Shown here in pieces: positions 1 through 14,727 of a stretch of 64,000 bases of DNA. The notes under the pieces were generated by a model that had not been told where the DNA came from, ran no database searches, and saw only the letters and a program-made list of their open reading frames with translations. The translations under genes and the position numbers were made by a program. The stretch spans positions 186,001-250,000 of the forward strand of contig NZ_UIDD01000004.1 in the NCBI RefSeq assembly GCF_900497695.1, written 5' to 3'. The stretch's first letter is position 1. Each line of letters starts with the position of its first letter. Source of the stretch: Pseudomonas wadenswilerensis. GTDB lineage: Bacteria; Pseudomonadota; Gammaproteobacteria; Pseudomonadales; Pseudomonadaceae.

Positions 1-165
1 ACAGTTCATGGCTAGGTAAACCCCACTCGGAGCAAGACCAAATAGGGTTCCATATGGCGCGGCCCGCGTTGGAACCGGGTAGGTTGCTAAAGGCGTCCAG
101 TGATGGCCGTCGTAGAGGAATGACTGTCCTCGACAGAACCCGGCTTACAGATCGACTCTCCACCT
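1..165 (+). ncRNA. rnpB: RNase P RNA, 3' portion
   Basis: The catalytic RNA of RNase P, which matures the 5' ends of tRNAs; only its 3' part lies in the window. The segment has the conserved bacterial type A elements: GGTAAACCCCACTCGGAGC near the start, the AGAGGAATGACTGTCC block at about 115-130, and the terminal ACAGAACCCGGCTTAC followed by a CACCT end at about 165. The 3' end is placed by analogy with E. coli rnpB, so it may be off by a few bases. It lies upstream of mraZ, as I recall it does in other pseudomonads. Confidence 0.93.
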
Positions 166-366
166 CTTCCCTCCTGCTTGAATCGATAGCAGATGCGTCT
201 TCGTAATACCGAAAAAATCTTACTCTTAATAAATTACTTTAACTTCTCACTCTATCCGTCTGAGTGGGTTTGAGTTTTTTCGTCAAAATCCCTTCCGAAT
301 TGTCCTTCTATCTTCTCTGTGCGCGCTAAATCTCCGATCTGTAAGGGATTTCCTTATAAGCGTGCC
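166..366. other. rnpB-mraZ intergenic region
   Basis: A noncoding stretch, AT-richer than the rest of the window. A weak CACTC/GAGTG stem at about 248-266 followed by six T at 275-280 could terminate rnpB transcription, but the stem is short. I see no open frame of interest here. Confidence 0.4.
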
Positions 367-396
367 TTGACGGTGTGGTAGGCGGATTCCTATAGT
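367..396 (+). promoter_or_regulatory. sigma-70 promoter of the mra/dcw cluster
   Basis: TTGACG (367-372), an 18-base spacer and TATAGT (391-396) form a near-consensus promoter. The start point would fall around 403, just in front of or inside the MraZ boxes. It is the only strong promoter seen upstream of mraZ and probably drives much of the cluster. Confidence 0.75.
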
Positions 397-402
397 GTGC
401 GC

Positions 403-432
403 AAGTGGCAGAAAGTGGCATGAAGTGGGTTT
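403..432 (+). promoter_or_regulatory. three phased MraZ-binding boxes
   Basis: AAGTGGCAGA, AAGTGGCATG and AAGTGGGTTT follow each other with an exact 10-base period. MraZ is known in E. coli to bind TGGGN direct repeats spaced by 5 bases upstream of its own operon; TGGCA/TGGCA/TGGGT here keeps that geometry. Their place at the predicted start point fits autorepression by blocking RNA polymerase. Binding is inferred, not shown. Confidence 0.7.
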
Positions 433-471
433 TCTGACACAAAAACGCTAACATTGTGGGGAATCGCAGCC

Positions 472-927
472 GTGTTCCGCGGAGCCAACGCCATCAACCT
501 CGACGCAAAGGGCCGTCTCGCAATGCCGAGCCGGTACCGTGACGAGCTCGATTCGCGTAGTTCCGGGCAGTTGATCGTGACCATCGATGCGGTTGATCCC
601 TGTTTATGCGTGTACCCGCTCGATGAGTGGGAACTGATTGAAGCCAAGTTGCGCGCCTTGCCGTCATTGCGTGAAGAGAACCGTCGCCTGCAGCGTTTGC
701 TGATCGGCAATGCGGTGGATCTGGAGCTTGATGGCAGTGGTCGTTTCCTGGTGCCGCCGCGTTTGCGCGAGTACGCCAAGCTCGACAAGAAGGCAATGCT
801 GGTGGGGCAACTGAACAAATTTCAGCTGTGGGACGAGGATGCCTGGAACGCGGTTTCGGCAGCCGACCTTGCAGCTATCCAACAACCGGGCGCCATGCCT
901 GATGAACTGCGTGATTTGATCCTGTGA
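472..927 (+). CDS. mraZ: Transcriptional regulator MraZ
   Basis: A 151-residue SpoVT/AbrB-fold DNA-binding protein that forms ring oligomers and represses the mra cluster. The start is taken at GTG 472, giving the family N-terminus [14 protein letters not shown]; an in-frame TTG at 454 would add six residues without family support. A GGGGA ribosome site lies 10 bases upstream. Two copies of the DAKGR/DGSGR-type AbrB motif are visible, near residues 12-16 and 86-90, as expected for the duplicated domain. Its stop overlaps the rsmH start (GTGA, 924-927). The direct repeats just upstream are its likely operator. Confidence 0.95.
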   Translation: MFRGANAINLDAKGRLAMPSRYRDELDSRSSGQLIVTIDAVDPCLCVYPLDEWELIEAKLRALPSLREENRRLQRLLIGNAVDLELDGSGRFLVPPRLREYAKLDKKAMLVGQLNKFQLWDEDAWNAVSAADLAAIQQPGAMPDELRDLIL

Positions 928-1867
928 CTATAGATAGCGGCTTTAACCACATCACCGTACTGCTTGACGAAGCCGTCGAGGCTCTCGCCGTACGCGCCGA
1001 TGGCTGCTATCTGGATGGCACCTTCGGACGCGGCGGGCATAGCCGGTTGATCCTCAGCAAGCTCGGGCCGCAGGGCCGGCTGCTGGGTTTTGACAAAGAT
1101 CCTCAAGCGATTGCCACCGGGCAAGCGCTGGCGGCCGAAGACGGCCGCTTTGTCATTGTGCAGCGCAGTTTTGCCGAGCTGGGCGCCGAAGTCGCCGAGC
1201 GCGGCCTGGCCGGCAAGGTCAGCGGCATCCTGCTCGACCTGGGCGTGTCGTCGCCTCAGCTGGACGACCCTGAGCGTGGCTTCAGCTTCCTCAATGATGG
1301 CCCGCTGGACATGCGCATGGACCCGACCCGTGGCGTCAGTGCTGCCGAGTTCATTGCCAACGCGCCCGAAGAAGAAATCGCCCGGGTGTTCAAGGAATAC
1401 GGCGAGGAGCGCTTTGCCAAACGCATGGCCCGTGCCGTGGTACTGCGCCGCGAAGAAACCCCGTTCACCCGCACCGCCGACCTTGCCGAAGTGCTCAAGG
1501 TCGCCAACCCGGCCTGGGAAAAGGGCAAGAACCCGGCTACCCGTGCCTTCCAGGGCCTGCGCATTCACGTCAACAACGAGCTCGGTGATCTCGAAGCCGG
1601 CCTTGATGCTGCGCTCGAAGCACTGGAAGTCGGTGGGCGGCTGGTGGTGATCAGCTTCCACTCCCTGGAAGACCGCATCGTCAAATTGTTCATGCGCAAG
1701 CTGGTCAAGGGCGAGGCCGACAACCTGCCGCGCAACCTGCCGGTCCAGCACAAGCATTTCGAACCGAAGATCAAGGTCCACGGCAAGGCCCAGTTCGCCT
1801 CCGAGGCCGAGCTCAAGGCCAACCCACGTTCGCGTAGCGCGGTCATGCGCGTCGCCGAGAAGCTGCG

Positions 1868-1871
<4 letters not shown>
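924..1871 (+). CDS. rsmH: 16S rRNA (cytosine1402-N4)-methyltransferase RsmH
   Basis: SAM-dependent enzyme (formerly MraW) that methylates N4 of C1402 in the P-site region of 16S rRNA. At 315 residues it is the usual family length. The SAM-binding motif [10 protein letters not shown] spans residues 31-40, and [13 protein letters not shown] near the C-terminal third is the characteristic RsmH signature. It starts with GTG inside the mraZ stop (GTGA) and its own stop overlaps the ftsL start in the same way, so translation is probably coupled through the first three genes. Confidence 0.97.
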
Positions 1872-3893
<2,022 letters not shown>

Positions 3894-3894
<1 letters not shown>

Positions 3895-5357
3895 TGACGA
3901 TGCCATTGAGCAAGCTTTTTACCCAGGCCAGCCGCGATCCGTCGATCCGCGAACTGACCCTGGACAGCCGTAACGTACGCCCGGGCGACCTGTTCCTGGC
4001 GGTGCCGGGTACGCGCATGGATGGCCGTGAACACATTGCCGACGCGCTCAAGCGCGGTGCGGCGGCGGTTGCCTACGAAGCCGAAGGCGCCACCGTGCTG
4101 CCGATCACCGAAGTGCCGCTGATTCCGGTCAAGGGCCTGGCGGCGCAACTCTCGGACATCGCCGGGCGTTTCTATGGTGAGCCAAGCCGTCTGCTCGACC
4201 TGGTGGGTGTCACCGGTACCAACGGCAAGACCAGCGTCACCCAGCTGGTGGCCCAGGCGCTGGACCTGCTCGGTCAGCACTGCGGTCTGATCGGCACCCT
4301 CGGTACCGGCTTCTATGGCGCCCTGCAAAGCGGTCGCTTGACCACGCCGGACCCGATCGCCGTACAGGCCACCCTCAACGACCTGAAGAAGGCCGGGGCC
4401 AAGGCCGTGGCCATGGAAGTGTCTTCCCATGCCCTGGACCAGGGCCGGGTCGCCGCCCTGGCATTCGACATCGCGGTGATGACCAACCTGTCCCGTGATC
4501 ACCTCGATTACCACGGCAGCATGCAGGCCTACGAAGACGCCAAGACGCGCCTGTTCGGCTGGCCGAACCTGCGTTGCCGGGTGGTCAACCTCGATGACGA
4601 CTTTGGTCGGCGGCTGGCAGCCGAGCAGGGTGAGTCGCGCCTGATCAGCTACAGCCTGAAGGATCCAGCCGCTTCGCTGTACTGCCGCGAAGCGCATTTC
4701 GATGATGATGGCGTGCGCGCCGTGATCGTCACTGCCCAAGGTGAGCACTCGCTGCGCAGCCGCCTGCTCGGGCGCTTCAACCTGAGCAACATGCTCGCGG
4801 CGGTCGGCACCTTGATGGCCCTGGATTACCCGCTGGACGAAATTCTCAAGGTCACCCCGGTGCTGGAAGGCCCGGTCGGGCGCATGCAGCGCCTGGGTGG
4901 CGGCAGCAAGCCGCTGGTGGTGGTCGATTACGCGCATACCCCCGATGCCCTGGAGCAGGTGTTGCAAGCACTGCGCCCGCATGCCAAAGGCCAGTTGCTG
5001 TGCCTGTTCGGCTGCGGTGGCGACCGTGATCGCGGTAAGCGTCCGCTGATGGCCGAAGTGGCCGAGCGCCTGGCGGATGGTGTGCTGGTCACCGATGACA
5101 ACCCGCGCACTGAAGATCCGCAGCAGATCTTCGCCGATATCCGCCCTGGCTTTGCCCAGGCCGATGCCGTCGAATTCGTTGCCGGTCGTGGCCCTGCCAT
5201 TGCGCAGTTGATTGCCAGTGCTGGCGTTGACGATGTCATCGTCCTGGCCGGCAAGGGGCATGAGGACTATCAGGAAATCAACGGCGAGCGCCACGACTTC
5301 TCCGACCTGGTCGAAGCCGAGAAAGCCCTTGCCGTGTGGGAGGCCCCCGATGCTTAA
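3894..5357 (+). CDS. murE: UDP-MurNAc-tripeptide synthetase (meso-DAP ligase) MurE
   Basis: Cytoplasmic ATP-dependent ligase that adds meso-diaminopimelate to UDP-MurNAc-L-Ala-D-Glu. The 487-residue protein shows the Mur ligase order: N-terminal substrate domain, central ATPase with P-loop GTNGKT (108-113), C-terminal domain. DNPR at 402-405 is the signature that selects meso-DAP over lysine. The start is set at ATG 3894 because GGAGGG (3880-3885) lies at good spacing and the ftsI stop overlaps by one base; ATG 3900 is also possible. It overlaps murF by 8 bases. Confidence 0.97.
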
Positions 5358-6720
5358 GCCATTGTCCCTCAGCCAGCTGACCGCGCCGCTCAACGGCCGC
5401 CTGCAGGGCCAGGACGCGACCTTCAATGGCGTCAGCATCGACAGCCGGGCAATCACTGCCGGGCAGCTGTTTGTCGCCCTGGCCGGGCCGCGCTTCGACG
5501 GTCACGACTACCTGAACGACGTTGCCGCCAAGGGCGCGGTCGCCGCCCTGGTGCAGCGCGAAGTGCCGGGCAGCAGCCTGCCGCAGCTGGTGGTTAGCGA
5601 CACCCGCCTGGCCCTGGGCCAGCTGGGCGCGCTGAACCGCGCCGCATTCGACAAGCCGGTTGCCGCCATCACCGGTTCCAGCGGCAAGACCACGGTCAAG
5701 GAAATGCTTGCGAGCATTCTGCGTACCCGTGGCCCGGTGCTGGCCACTCGCGGCAACCTCAACAATGATTTCGGCGCACCGCTGACCCTGCTCGAACTGG
5801 CCCCGGAGCATACCGCGGCGGTCATCGAGCTGGGTGCCTCGCGCATCGGTGAAATCGCCTATACCGTCGGCCTGACCAAGCCGCAGGTAGCGCTGATCAA
5901 CAATGCCGGAACCGCTCATGTCGGCGAGTTCGGCGGGCCAGAGAAGATTATCGAAGCCAAGGGCGAGATCCTCGAAGGTCTGGGTCAGGATGGCGTGGCG
6001 GTATTGAACCTTGATGACAAGGCCTTCGCCATCTGGAAAAAGCGCGCCGGCAATCGCTCGGTGCTGACCTTCGCCCTGAACAACGCCGGCGCGGATTTCC
6101 ACGCCGGCAGCATTGCTCACGACCAGCGTGGTTGCCCGTCGTTCGACCTGCACAGCCCGCTGGGCGTGGCGCGGGTCCAGCTCAACCTGCTCGGTACCCA
6201 CAACGTGGCCAATGCACTGGCCGCCGCCGCTGCCGCCCATGCCTTTGGTCTGACGCTGGACGGTATCGTCCAGGGCCTCAATGCCGTGCAACCGGTCAAG
6301 GGCCGCACTGTGGTGCAGATGGCGCCCAACGGTGTGCGGGTAATTGATGACACTTACAACGCAAACCCCACCTCCATGTGCGCTGCCGTTGATATACTCG
6401 CCGGCTTTTCCGGCCGCACCGTCCTGGTGCTCGGGGATATCGGCGAATTGGGCCAGTGGGCTGAGGAAGGGCATCGGCAGGTAGGCGAGTACGCCAAAGA
6501 CAAGGTTTCGGCACTCTATGCGGTGGGCAGCAACATGGCCCACGCGGTAGCAGCGTTCGGCACCAATGCCCGACATTTCGCTAATCAAGCTGACCTGATC
6601 GACGCCGTTCGCGCCGCCGAGCAGGCCACCAACACCACTATTTTGATCAAGGGTTCGCGCAGCGCTGCGATGGAGAACGTCGTGGCGGCTTTGTGCGGTT
6701 CCAGCGGGGAGAAACATTAA
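5350..6720 (+). CDS. murF: UDP-MurNAc-pentapeptide synthetase MurF
   Basis: Adds D-Ala-D-Ala to UDP-MurNAc-tripeptide, the last cytoplasmic step before lipid carriers are used. 456 residues with the three Mur ligase domains; P-loop GSSGKT at residues 109-114. The start ATG 5350 lies 8 bases inside murE and gives the typical [10 protein letters not shown] beginning; a longer in-frame extension exists upstream but runs within murE and is not supported. The stop TAA overlaps the mraY start by one base (TAATG). Confidence 0.97.
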   Translation: MLKPLSLSQLTAPLNGRLQGQDATFNGVSIDSRAITAGQLFVALAGPRFDGHDYLNDVAAKGAVAALVQREVPGSSLPQLVVSDTRLALGQLGALNRAAFDKPVAAITGSSGKTTVKEMLASILRTRGPVLATRGNLNNDFGAPLTLLELAPEHTAAVIELGASRIGEIAYTVGLTKPQVALINNAGTAHVGEFGGPEKIIEAKGEILEGLGQDGVAVLNLDDKAFAIWKKRAGNRSVLTFALNNAGADFHAGSIAHDQRGCPSFDLHSPLGVARVQLNLLGTHNVANALAAAAAAHAFGLTLDGIVQGLNAVQPVKGRTVVQMAPNGVRVIDDTYNANPTSMCAAVDILAGFSGRTVLVLGDIGELGQWAEEGHRQVGEYAKDKVSALYAVGSNMAHAVAAFGTNARHFANQADLIDAVRAAEQATNTTILIKGSRSAAMENVVAALCGSSGEKH

Positions 6721-7802
6721 TGCTGCTGCTGCTGGCTGAGTATCTGCAACAGTTCTACAAAGGCTTCGCGGTCTTCCAGTACCTGTCCCTGCGCGGGATC
6801 CTTGGTGTACTGACCGCGTTGTCGCTGGCCCTTTGCCTGGGCCCATGGATGATCCGTACCCTGCAGATTCGCCAGATCGGTCAAGCGGTCCGTAACGACG
6901 GCCCGCAATCGCACCTGTCCAAATCCGGCACCCCGACCATGGGTGGCGCACTGATTCTTTCCGCGATCGGCATCAGTACCCTGCTGTGGGCCGACCTGAC
7001 CAACCGTTATGTCTGGGTGGTGCTGATCGTCACTCTGCTGTTCGGCGCAATCGGCTGGGTCGATGACTACCGCAAGGTGATCGAGAAGAACTCGCGCGGC
7101 CTGCCAAGCCGCTGGAAGTATTTCTGGCAGTCGGTGTTCGGCCTCGGCGCAGCAATCTTCCTGTACATGACCGCTCCGACCAGCGTCGAAACCACCCTGA
7201 TCGTGCCAATGCTCAAAGACGTCACCATCCCGCTGGGTATCGGTTTCGTGGTCCTGACCTACTTCGTCATCGTCGGCTCGAGCAACGCGGTGAACCTCAC
7301 CGACGGCCTCGACGGCCTGGCGATCATGCCGACGGTGATGGTTGGCGGCGCCCTGGGCATCTTCTGCTACCTGTCGGGTAACGTGAAATTCGCTGAATAC
7401 CTGCTGATCCCTTACGTGCCGGGCGCAGGTGAGCTGATTGTGTTCTGCGGCGCGCTGATCGGTGCCGGCCTGGGCTTTCTGTGGTTCAACACCTATCCGG
7501 CCCAGGTGTTCATGGGCGACGTCGGTGCCCTGGCACTGGGCGCCGCACTGGGCACCATCGCCGTGATCGTGCGTCAGGAAATCGTCCTGTTCATCATGGG
7601 CGGTGTGTTCGTCATGGAGACCCTGTCGGTGGTGATCCAGGTGGCCTCCTTCAAGTTGACCGGCAAGCGCGTGTTCCGCATGGCGCCGATCCACCACCAC
7701 TTTGAACTCAAGGGTTGGCCCGAGCCTCGGGTGATCGTCCGCTTCTGGATCATCACCGTGATTCTGGTGCTGATCGGCCTTGCCACCCTGAAACTGAGGT
7801 AG
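6720..7802 (+). CDS. mraY: Phospho-MurNAc-pentapeptide transferase MraY
   Basis: Integral membrane enzyme (360 residues, about 10 membrane helices) that transfers phospho-MurNAc-pentapeptide to undecaprenyl phosphate, making lipid I. Family motifs are clear: [28 protein letters not shown] and the histidine-rich [12 protein letters not shown]. The start ATG 6720 is shared with the murF stop and preceded by GGGGAG. Its length matches E. coli MraY. Confidence 0.98.
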   Translation: MLLLLAEYLQQFYKGFAVFQYLSLRGILGVLTALSLALCLGPWMIRTLQIRQIGQAVRNDGPQSHLSKSGTPTMGGALILSAIGISTLLWADLTNRYVWVVLIVTLLFGAIGWVDDYRKVIEKNSRGLPSRWKYFWQSVFGLGAAIFLYMTAPTSVETTLIVPMLKDVTIPLGIGFVVLTYFVIVGSSNAVNLTDGLDGLAIMPTVMVGGALGIFCYLSGNVKFAEYLLIPYVPGAGELIVFCGALIGAGLGFLWFNTYPAQVFMGDVGALALGAALGTIAVIVRQEIVLFIMGGVFVMETLSVVIQVASFKLTGKRVFRMAPIHHHFELKGWPEPRVIVRFWIITVILVLIGLATLKLR

Positions 7803-7808
7803 AAACGC

Positions 7809-9155
7809 GTGTCCTTGATCGCTTCTGACCACTTCCGCATCGTTGTCGGCCTCGGCAAGAGCGGCATGTCCCTGGTTCGCTTCCTGGCGAACCGGGGCGT
7901 TGCCTTTGCGGTTGCCGACACCCGTGACAACCCGCCGGAACTGGATACCCTGCGCCGTGATTTTCCGCAGGTGGAAGTGCGCTGTGGCGAGCTGGACGTA
8001 GAGTTCCTCTGCCGCGCCGACGAGCTGTATGTCAGCCCCGGCCTGGCCCTGGCCACCCCGGCCCTGCAGCAGGCAGCTGCCCGTGGCGTGAAGCTGTCGG
8101 GCGACATCGAACTGTTCGCCCGCAACGCCAAGGCGCCGATCATTGCCATCAGCGGTTCCAACGCGAAAAGCACCGTGACCACCCTGGTCGGCGAAATGGC
8201 CGCCGCGGCAGGCAAGCGTGTGGCAGTCGGCGGCAACCTCGGTACCCCGGCGCTGGATCTGCTCAGCGACGACGTCGAGCTGTACGTGATGGAACTGTCG
8301 AGCTTCCAGCTGGAAACCACCGACCAGCTCAACGCCGAAGTGGCCACCGTGCTCAACGTCAGCGAAGACCACATGGACCGCTACAGTGGCTTGCCGGCCT
8401 ATCACCTGGCCAAGCACCGGATCTTCCGTGGTGCGCGGCAGGTGGTGGTCAACCGTCAGGACGCCCTGAGCCGCCCGCTGCTGGCTGAAGGCCAGCCGGT
8501 ATGGACCTTCGGTTTGAACGCGCCCGACTTCAAGGCCTTTGGTCTGCGTGAAGAAAACGGCGAGAAATACCTGGCGTTCGAGTTCCAGAACCTGATGCCG
8601 GTTCGTGAACTGAAAATCCGCGGCGCGCACAATCAGTCCAACGCCCTGGCAGCCCTGGCCCTGGGCCACGCTGTTGGCCTGCCGATGGACGCCATGCTGT
8701 CCAGCCTGCGCACCTTCGCTGGCCTGGCGCACCGTTGCCAGTGGATTCGTGAGCGCAATGGCGTGAACTGGTACGACGATTCCAAAGCGACCAACGTCGG
8801 TGCCGCCCTTGCGGCTATCGAAGGCCTGGGCGCCGATATCGACGGCAAGCTGGTGCTGGTCGCCGGTGGCGACGGCAAAGGCGCCGACTTCAGCGCGTTG
8901 ACTGCGCCGGTTGCCGCCAACTGCCGCGCCGTCGTGCTGCTGGGCCGCGATGCCGAGCGCCTGGCCGAAGCCCTGGGTGACGGCGTGCCGCTGATCCGGG
9001 TGAAAACCCTCGATGAAGCGGTGCAGCAATGTGCCGAACTGGCCCAGCCCGGCGACGCCGTGCTGCTGTCGCCAGCTTGCGCCAGCCTGGACATGTTCAA
9101 GAACTTTGAAGAGCGTGGGCGCCTGTTCGCCCAGGCCGCAGGAGGGCTGGCATGA
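7809..9155 (+). CDS. murD: UDP-MurNAc-L-Ala:D-Glu ligase MurD
   Basis: Adds D-glutamate to UDP-MurNAc-L-Ala in the cytoplasm. 448 residues; the N-terminal Rossmann-like domain begins with VGLGKSGMS, and the P-loop reads GSNAKST (116-122), with Ala where many Mur ligases have Gly. I recall this variant as normal for Pseudomonas MurD. GTG start at 7809 with GAGG about 10 bases upstream, six bases after mraY. It overlaps ftsW by four bases (ATGA). Confidence 0.96.
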   Translation: MSLIASDHFRIVVGLGKSGMSLVRFLANRGVAFAVADTRDNPPELDTLRRDFPQVEVRCGELDVEFLCRADELYVSPGLALATPALQQAAARGVKLSGDIELFARNAKAPIIAISGSNAKSTVTTLVGEMAAAAGKRVAVGGNLGTPALDLLSDDVELYVMELSSFQLETTDQLNAEVATVLNVSEDHMDRYSGLPAYHLAKHRIFRGARQVVVNRQDALSRPLLAEGQPVWTFGLNAPDFKAFGLREENGEKYLAFEFQNLMPVRELKIRGAHNQSNALAALALGHAVGLPMDAMLSSLRTFAGLAHRCQWIRERNGVNWYDDSKATNVGAALAAIEGLGADIDGKLVLVAGGDGKGADFSALTAPVAANCRAVVLLGRDAERLAEALGDGVPLIRVKTLDEAVQQCAELAQPGDAVLLSPACASLDMFKNFEERGRLFAQAAGGLA

Positions 9156-10366
9156 TCTTCGGCATCATCAAGCCTTATCCATCGCCGCTGATCAGCGGGC
9201 GCGGCGTCGATCTCGATTTCGCCATGCTCGCCGGGTGCCTGGCACTGCTGGGCCTGGGCCTGGTGATGATTACCTCGGCTTCCTCGGAAGTGGCCGCGGT
9301 GCAGTCGGGCAACCCGCTTTACCACATGTTCCGCCACCTGGTGTACGTGGCAATCGGCGTGTTCGCCTGCATCGTCACCATGATGGTGCCCATCGCCACC
9401 TGGCAGAAGATGGGCTTCACCATGCTGGTCGGCGCCTTCGCGCTGTTGGTACTGGTACTGGTGCCAGGCATTGGCCGCGAAGTGAACGGTTCGATGCGCT
9501 GGATCGGCTTCAGTTTCTTCAACGTCCAGCCCTCGGAAATCGCCAAGGTCTTCGTGGTCATTTACCTGGCCGGATATCTGGTGCGTCGCCAGCAGGAAGT
9601 GCGCGAAAGCTGGATGGGTTTCTTCAAGCCGTTCATCGTGCTGCTGCCGATGGCCGGCCTGTTGCTGATGGAGCCGGACTTCGGCGCCACGGTGGTAATG
9701 ATGGGCGCGGCGGCGGCGATGCTGTTCCTCGGCGGCGTCGGCTTGTTCCGCTTCAGTCTGATGGTGGTGCTGGCGGTTGCAGCGGTGTTCATTCTGGTCC
9801 AGGCCCAGCCCTACCGGATGGCGCGTCTGATCACCTTCACCGACCCCTGGTCGGATCAGTTCGGCTCCGGCTACCAGTTGACCCAGGCACTGATCGCCTT
9901 CGGTCGCGGCGAGTGGCTCGGCGTTGGCCTGGGCAACAGCGTGCAGAAGCAGTTCTACCTGCCCGAAGCGCACACCGACTTCGTCTTCTCGGTACTGGCC
10001 GAAGAGCTGGGTGTGGTCGGCTCGCTGGTTACCGTGGCGCTGTTCGTGTTCGTCACTGTGCGCGCGCTGTACATCGGCCTGTGGGCAGAAAAAGCCAAAC
10101 AATTCTTTGCCGCCTATATGGCCTTCGGCCTGGCGTTCCTGTGGATCGGTCAGTTCCTGATCAACATCGGCGTGAACGTCGGCCTGCTGCCGACCAAGGG
10201 CCTGACCCTGCCGTTCCTCAGCTACGGCGGTAGCTCCCTGGTGATCTGCTGTGCCTGCGTCGGCTTGCTGCTACGCATCGAATGGGAGAGCCGTACGCAC
10301 CTGGGCAGTGAAGAACACGAATTCAATGAAAGCGATTTTGCCGAGGAGCCGAATCATGGCCGCTAA
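9152..10366 (+). CDS. ftsW: Septal peptidoglycan glycosyltransferase FtsW
   Basis: SEDS-family polytopic membrane protein (404 residues, about ten helices) that polymerises lipid II at the septum with FtsI. Recognisable SEDS features are GREVNGSMRWI, FNVQPSEIAKV and the C-terminal PFLSYGGSSLV. The C-terminal cytoplasmic tail is acidic (EEHEFNESDFAEE). It starts in the murD stop and overlaps murG by 11 bases. Confidence 0.97.
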   Translation: MIFGIIKPYPSPLISGRGVDLDFAMLAGCLALLGLGLVMITSASSEVAAVQSGNPLYHMFRHLVYVAIGVFACIVTMMVPIATWQKMGFTMLVGAFALLVLVLVPGIGREVNGSMRWIGFSFFNVQPSEIAKVFVVIYLAGYLVRRQQEVRESWMGFFKPFIVLLPMAGLLLMEPDFGATVVMMGAAAAMLFLGGVGLFRFSLMVVLAVAAVFILVQAQPYRMARLITFTDPWSDQFGSGYQLTQALIAFGRGEWLGVGLGNSVQKQFYLPEAHTDFVFSVLAEELGVVGSLVTVALFVFVTVRALYIGLWAEKAKQFFAAYMAFGLAFLWIGQFLINIGVNVGLLPTKGLTLPFLSYGGSSLVICCACVGLLLRIEWESRTHLGSEEHEFNESDFAEEPNHGR

Positions 10367-11427
10367 CGGCAAGAGCGTATTGATCATGGCAGGCGGCACC
10401 GGGGGCCACGTGTTCCCGGCGCTGGCCTGCGCCCGTGAATTCCAGGCGCGCGGTTACAGCGTGCACTGGCTGGGCACCCCGCGCGGTATCGAAAACGAAC
10501 TGGTGCCCCAGGCCGGCCTGCAGTTGCACCTGATCCAGGTCACTGGCCTGCGTGGCAAAGGCAAGCTGTCGCTGCTCAAGGCGCCGTTCACCCTGGTCAA
10601 GGCCGTGCTGCAGGCGCGGCGGATCATTCGTCAGCTCAAGCCGGTGTGTGTGGTTGGCTTTGGTGGTTACGTGACCGGTCCGGGGGGCGTCGCTGCCCGG
10701 CTGTGCGGCGTACCCGTGGTGATTCACGAGCAGAACGCCCGCGCCGGTACCGCCAATCGGCTGCTGGTGCCTTTGGCTGGCCGAGTCTGCGAAGCTTTCC
10801 CCGACACCTTCGCGGCGTCGGACAAACTGCGCACCACCGGTAACCCGGTGCGCAGCGAACTGTTCATGGAAACCCTGCGCGAGCCCCTGGGTGCGCGCAA
10901 GCCTCGTTTGCTGGTGCTCGGCGGAAGCCTGGGTGCCGAACCGCTGAACAAATTGCTGCCCCAGGCTTTGGCCCAGGTGCCTCAGGAGATTCGTCCCGAG
11001 GTATTCCACCAGGCTGGCAAGCAGCATGACCAGATTACCGCCGAGCGTTATCGCGAGGCCGGTGTCGAGGCTCAGGTAGAGCCGTTCATCAAGGACATGG
11101 CCCATGCCTATGGCTGGGCTGATCTGGTGGTCTGCCGCGCGGGTGCGCTGACTGTCAGCGAGCTGGCCGCGGCCGGCTTGCCCTCGATGCTGGTGCCCTT
11201 GCCCCACGCCATCGACGACCACCAGACCCACAACGCCCATTATCTGGCCCGTGAAGGCGCTGCCTTCCTGATGCCACAAGCGACAACTGGCGCAGCGCAA
11301 CTCGCTGAACGCCTGAACGAGGTGCTGATGCAACCGGAAAAACTCACCACCATGGCCGCCACTGCCCGGCGCCTGGCCAAGCCCGCTGCCACCCGCACCG
11401 TGGTCGATATCTGTCTGGAGGTGGCCC

Positions 11428-11435
<8 letters not shown>
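10356..11435 (+). CDS. murG: UDP-GlcNAc:lipid I GlcNAc transferase MurG
   Basis: Peripheral inner-membrane GT28 glycosyltransferase that converts lipid I to lipid II. 359 residues, two Rossmann domains; the glycine-rich loop GGTGGHVFP is at residues 13-21, and a second G-loop [10 protein letters not shown] lies in the C-terminal half. ATG 10356 gives the family start and sits inside ftsW; an upstream in-frame extension overlaps ftsW more deeply and is rejected. It overlaps murC by 8 bases. Confidence 0.97.
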
Positions 11436-13838
<2,403 letters not shown>

Positions 13839-13842
13839 GCCC

Positions 13843-14712
13843 ATGCAAGGCGCGATGTTACGTCATCAGCAACCCGCCCCCGGCCGTAACAAGCCGGTGC
13901 CGCGTGGTGCCAGCCGGATGGTGGCCAAGGAGCCACTGTCGGCGCGCCTGCCCAAGGCCAACTTCAGCGTGTTCAAGCGCCTGCTCTGGCCGGTGTTGCT
14001 GGTCGCCGCCGGGTTTGGCGCCTACGAGGGTGCCCAGCGCCTGATGCCGTATGCCGACCGGCCGATCACCAAGATCGCCGTGCAGGGCGACCTCAGCTAC
14101 ATCAGCCAGCAGGCGGTGCAGCAGCGGATCGCTCCGTACGTGGCGGCAAGCTTCTTCACCGTCGACCTGGCGAGCATGCGTGCGGAACTGGAGCAGATGC
14201 CCTGGATCGCCCACGCCGAAGTGCGCCGGGTATGGCCGGATGAAGTGGTGATCCGCCTGGAAGAACAGTTGCCGGTAGCGCGCTGGGGTGACGAAGCCTT
14301 GCTCAATAACCAGGGCCAGGCCTTCACCCCGCGCGAACTTGCCAACTACGAGCACCTGCCGCAGCTGTTCGGGCCGCAGCGGGCGCAGCAAAAAGTAATG
14401 CAGCAATATCAGGTCCTGAGCCAGATGTTGCGGCCGATGGGCTTTTCGATTGCCCGGCTGGAGTTGCGCGAGCGCGGCAGCTGGTTCCTGACCACCGGTG
14501 CCGGTAGCGCCGGGCCAGGTATCGAACTGCTGCTGGGACGCGATCATCTGGTGGAAAAGATGCGCCGCTTCATTGCCATTTACGACAAGACACTCAAAGA
14601 ACAGATCACGAACATCGCCCGCATCGATCTGCGTTATGCCAATGGCCTGGCCGTTGGCTGGCGGGAACCGAATGCACCGACAACGGCCCAACCCGCCGTT
14701 GCGAAGAATTAG
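13843..14712 (+). CDS. ftsQ: Cell division protein FtsQ
   Basis: Bitopic divisome protein (289 residues) that recruits FtsL and FtsB. It has a basic cytoplasmic N-terminus of about 45 residues, a membrane segment at about 46-60, a POTRA domain from about residue 70 ([14 protein letters not shown]) and a beta domain. The start ATG 13843 lies four bases after ddlB and gives a length typical of Pseudomonas FtsQ; the region just before it has no strong ribosome site, so coupling with ddlB is likely. Confidence 0.95.
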   Translation: MQGAMLRHQQPAPGRNKPVPRGASRMVAKEPLSARLPKANFSVFKRLLWPVLLVAAGFGAYEGAQRLMPYADRPITKIAVQGDLSYISQQAVQQRIAPYVAASFFTVDLASMRAELEQMPWIAHAEVRRVWPDEVVIRLEEQLPVARWGDEALLNNQGQAFTPRELANYEHLPQLFGPQRAQQKVMQQYQVLSQMLRPMGFSIARLELRERGSWFLTTGAGSAGPGIELLLGRDHLVEKMRRFIAIYDKTLKEQITNIARIDLRYANGLAVGWREPNAPTTAQPAVAKN

Positions 14713-14727
14713 AGAGAGGCAGGACCC

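Noticed and set aside
8154..8172. MurD P-loop GSNAKST as a damaged ATP site
   Set aside because: The Lys and Ser/Thr that contact phosphate are kept, and I recall the same variant in other Pseudomonas MurD proteins.
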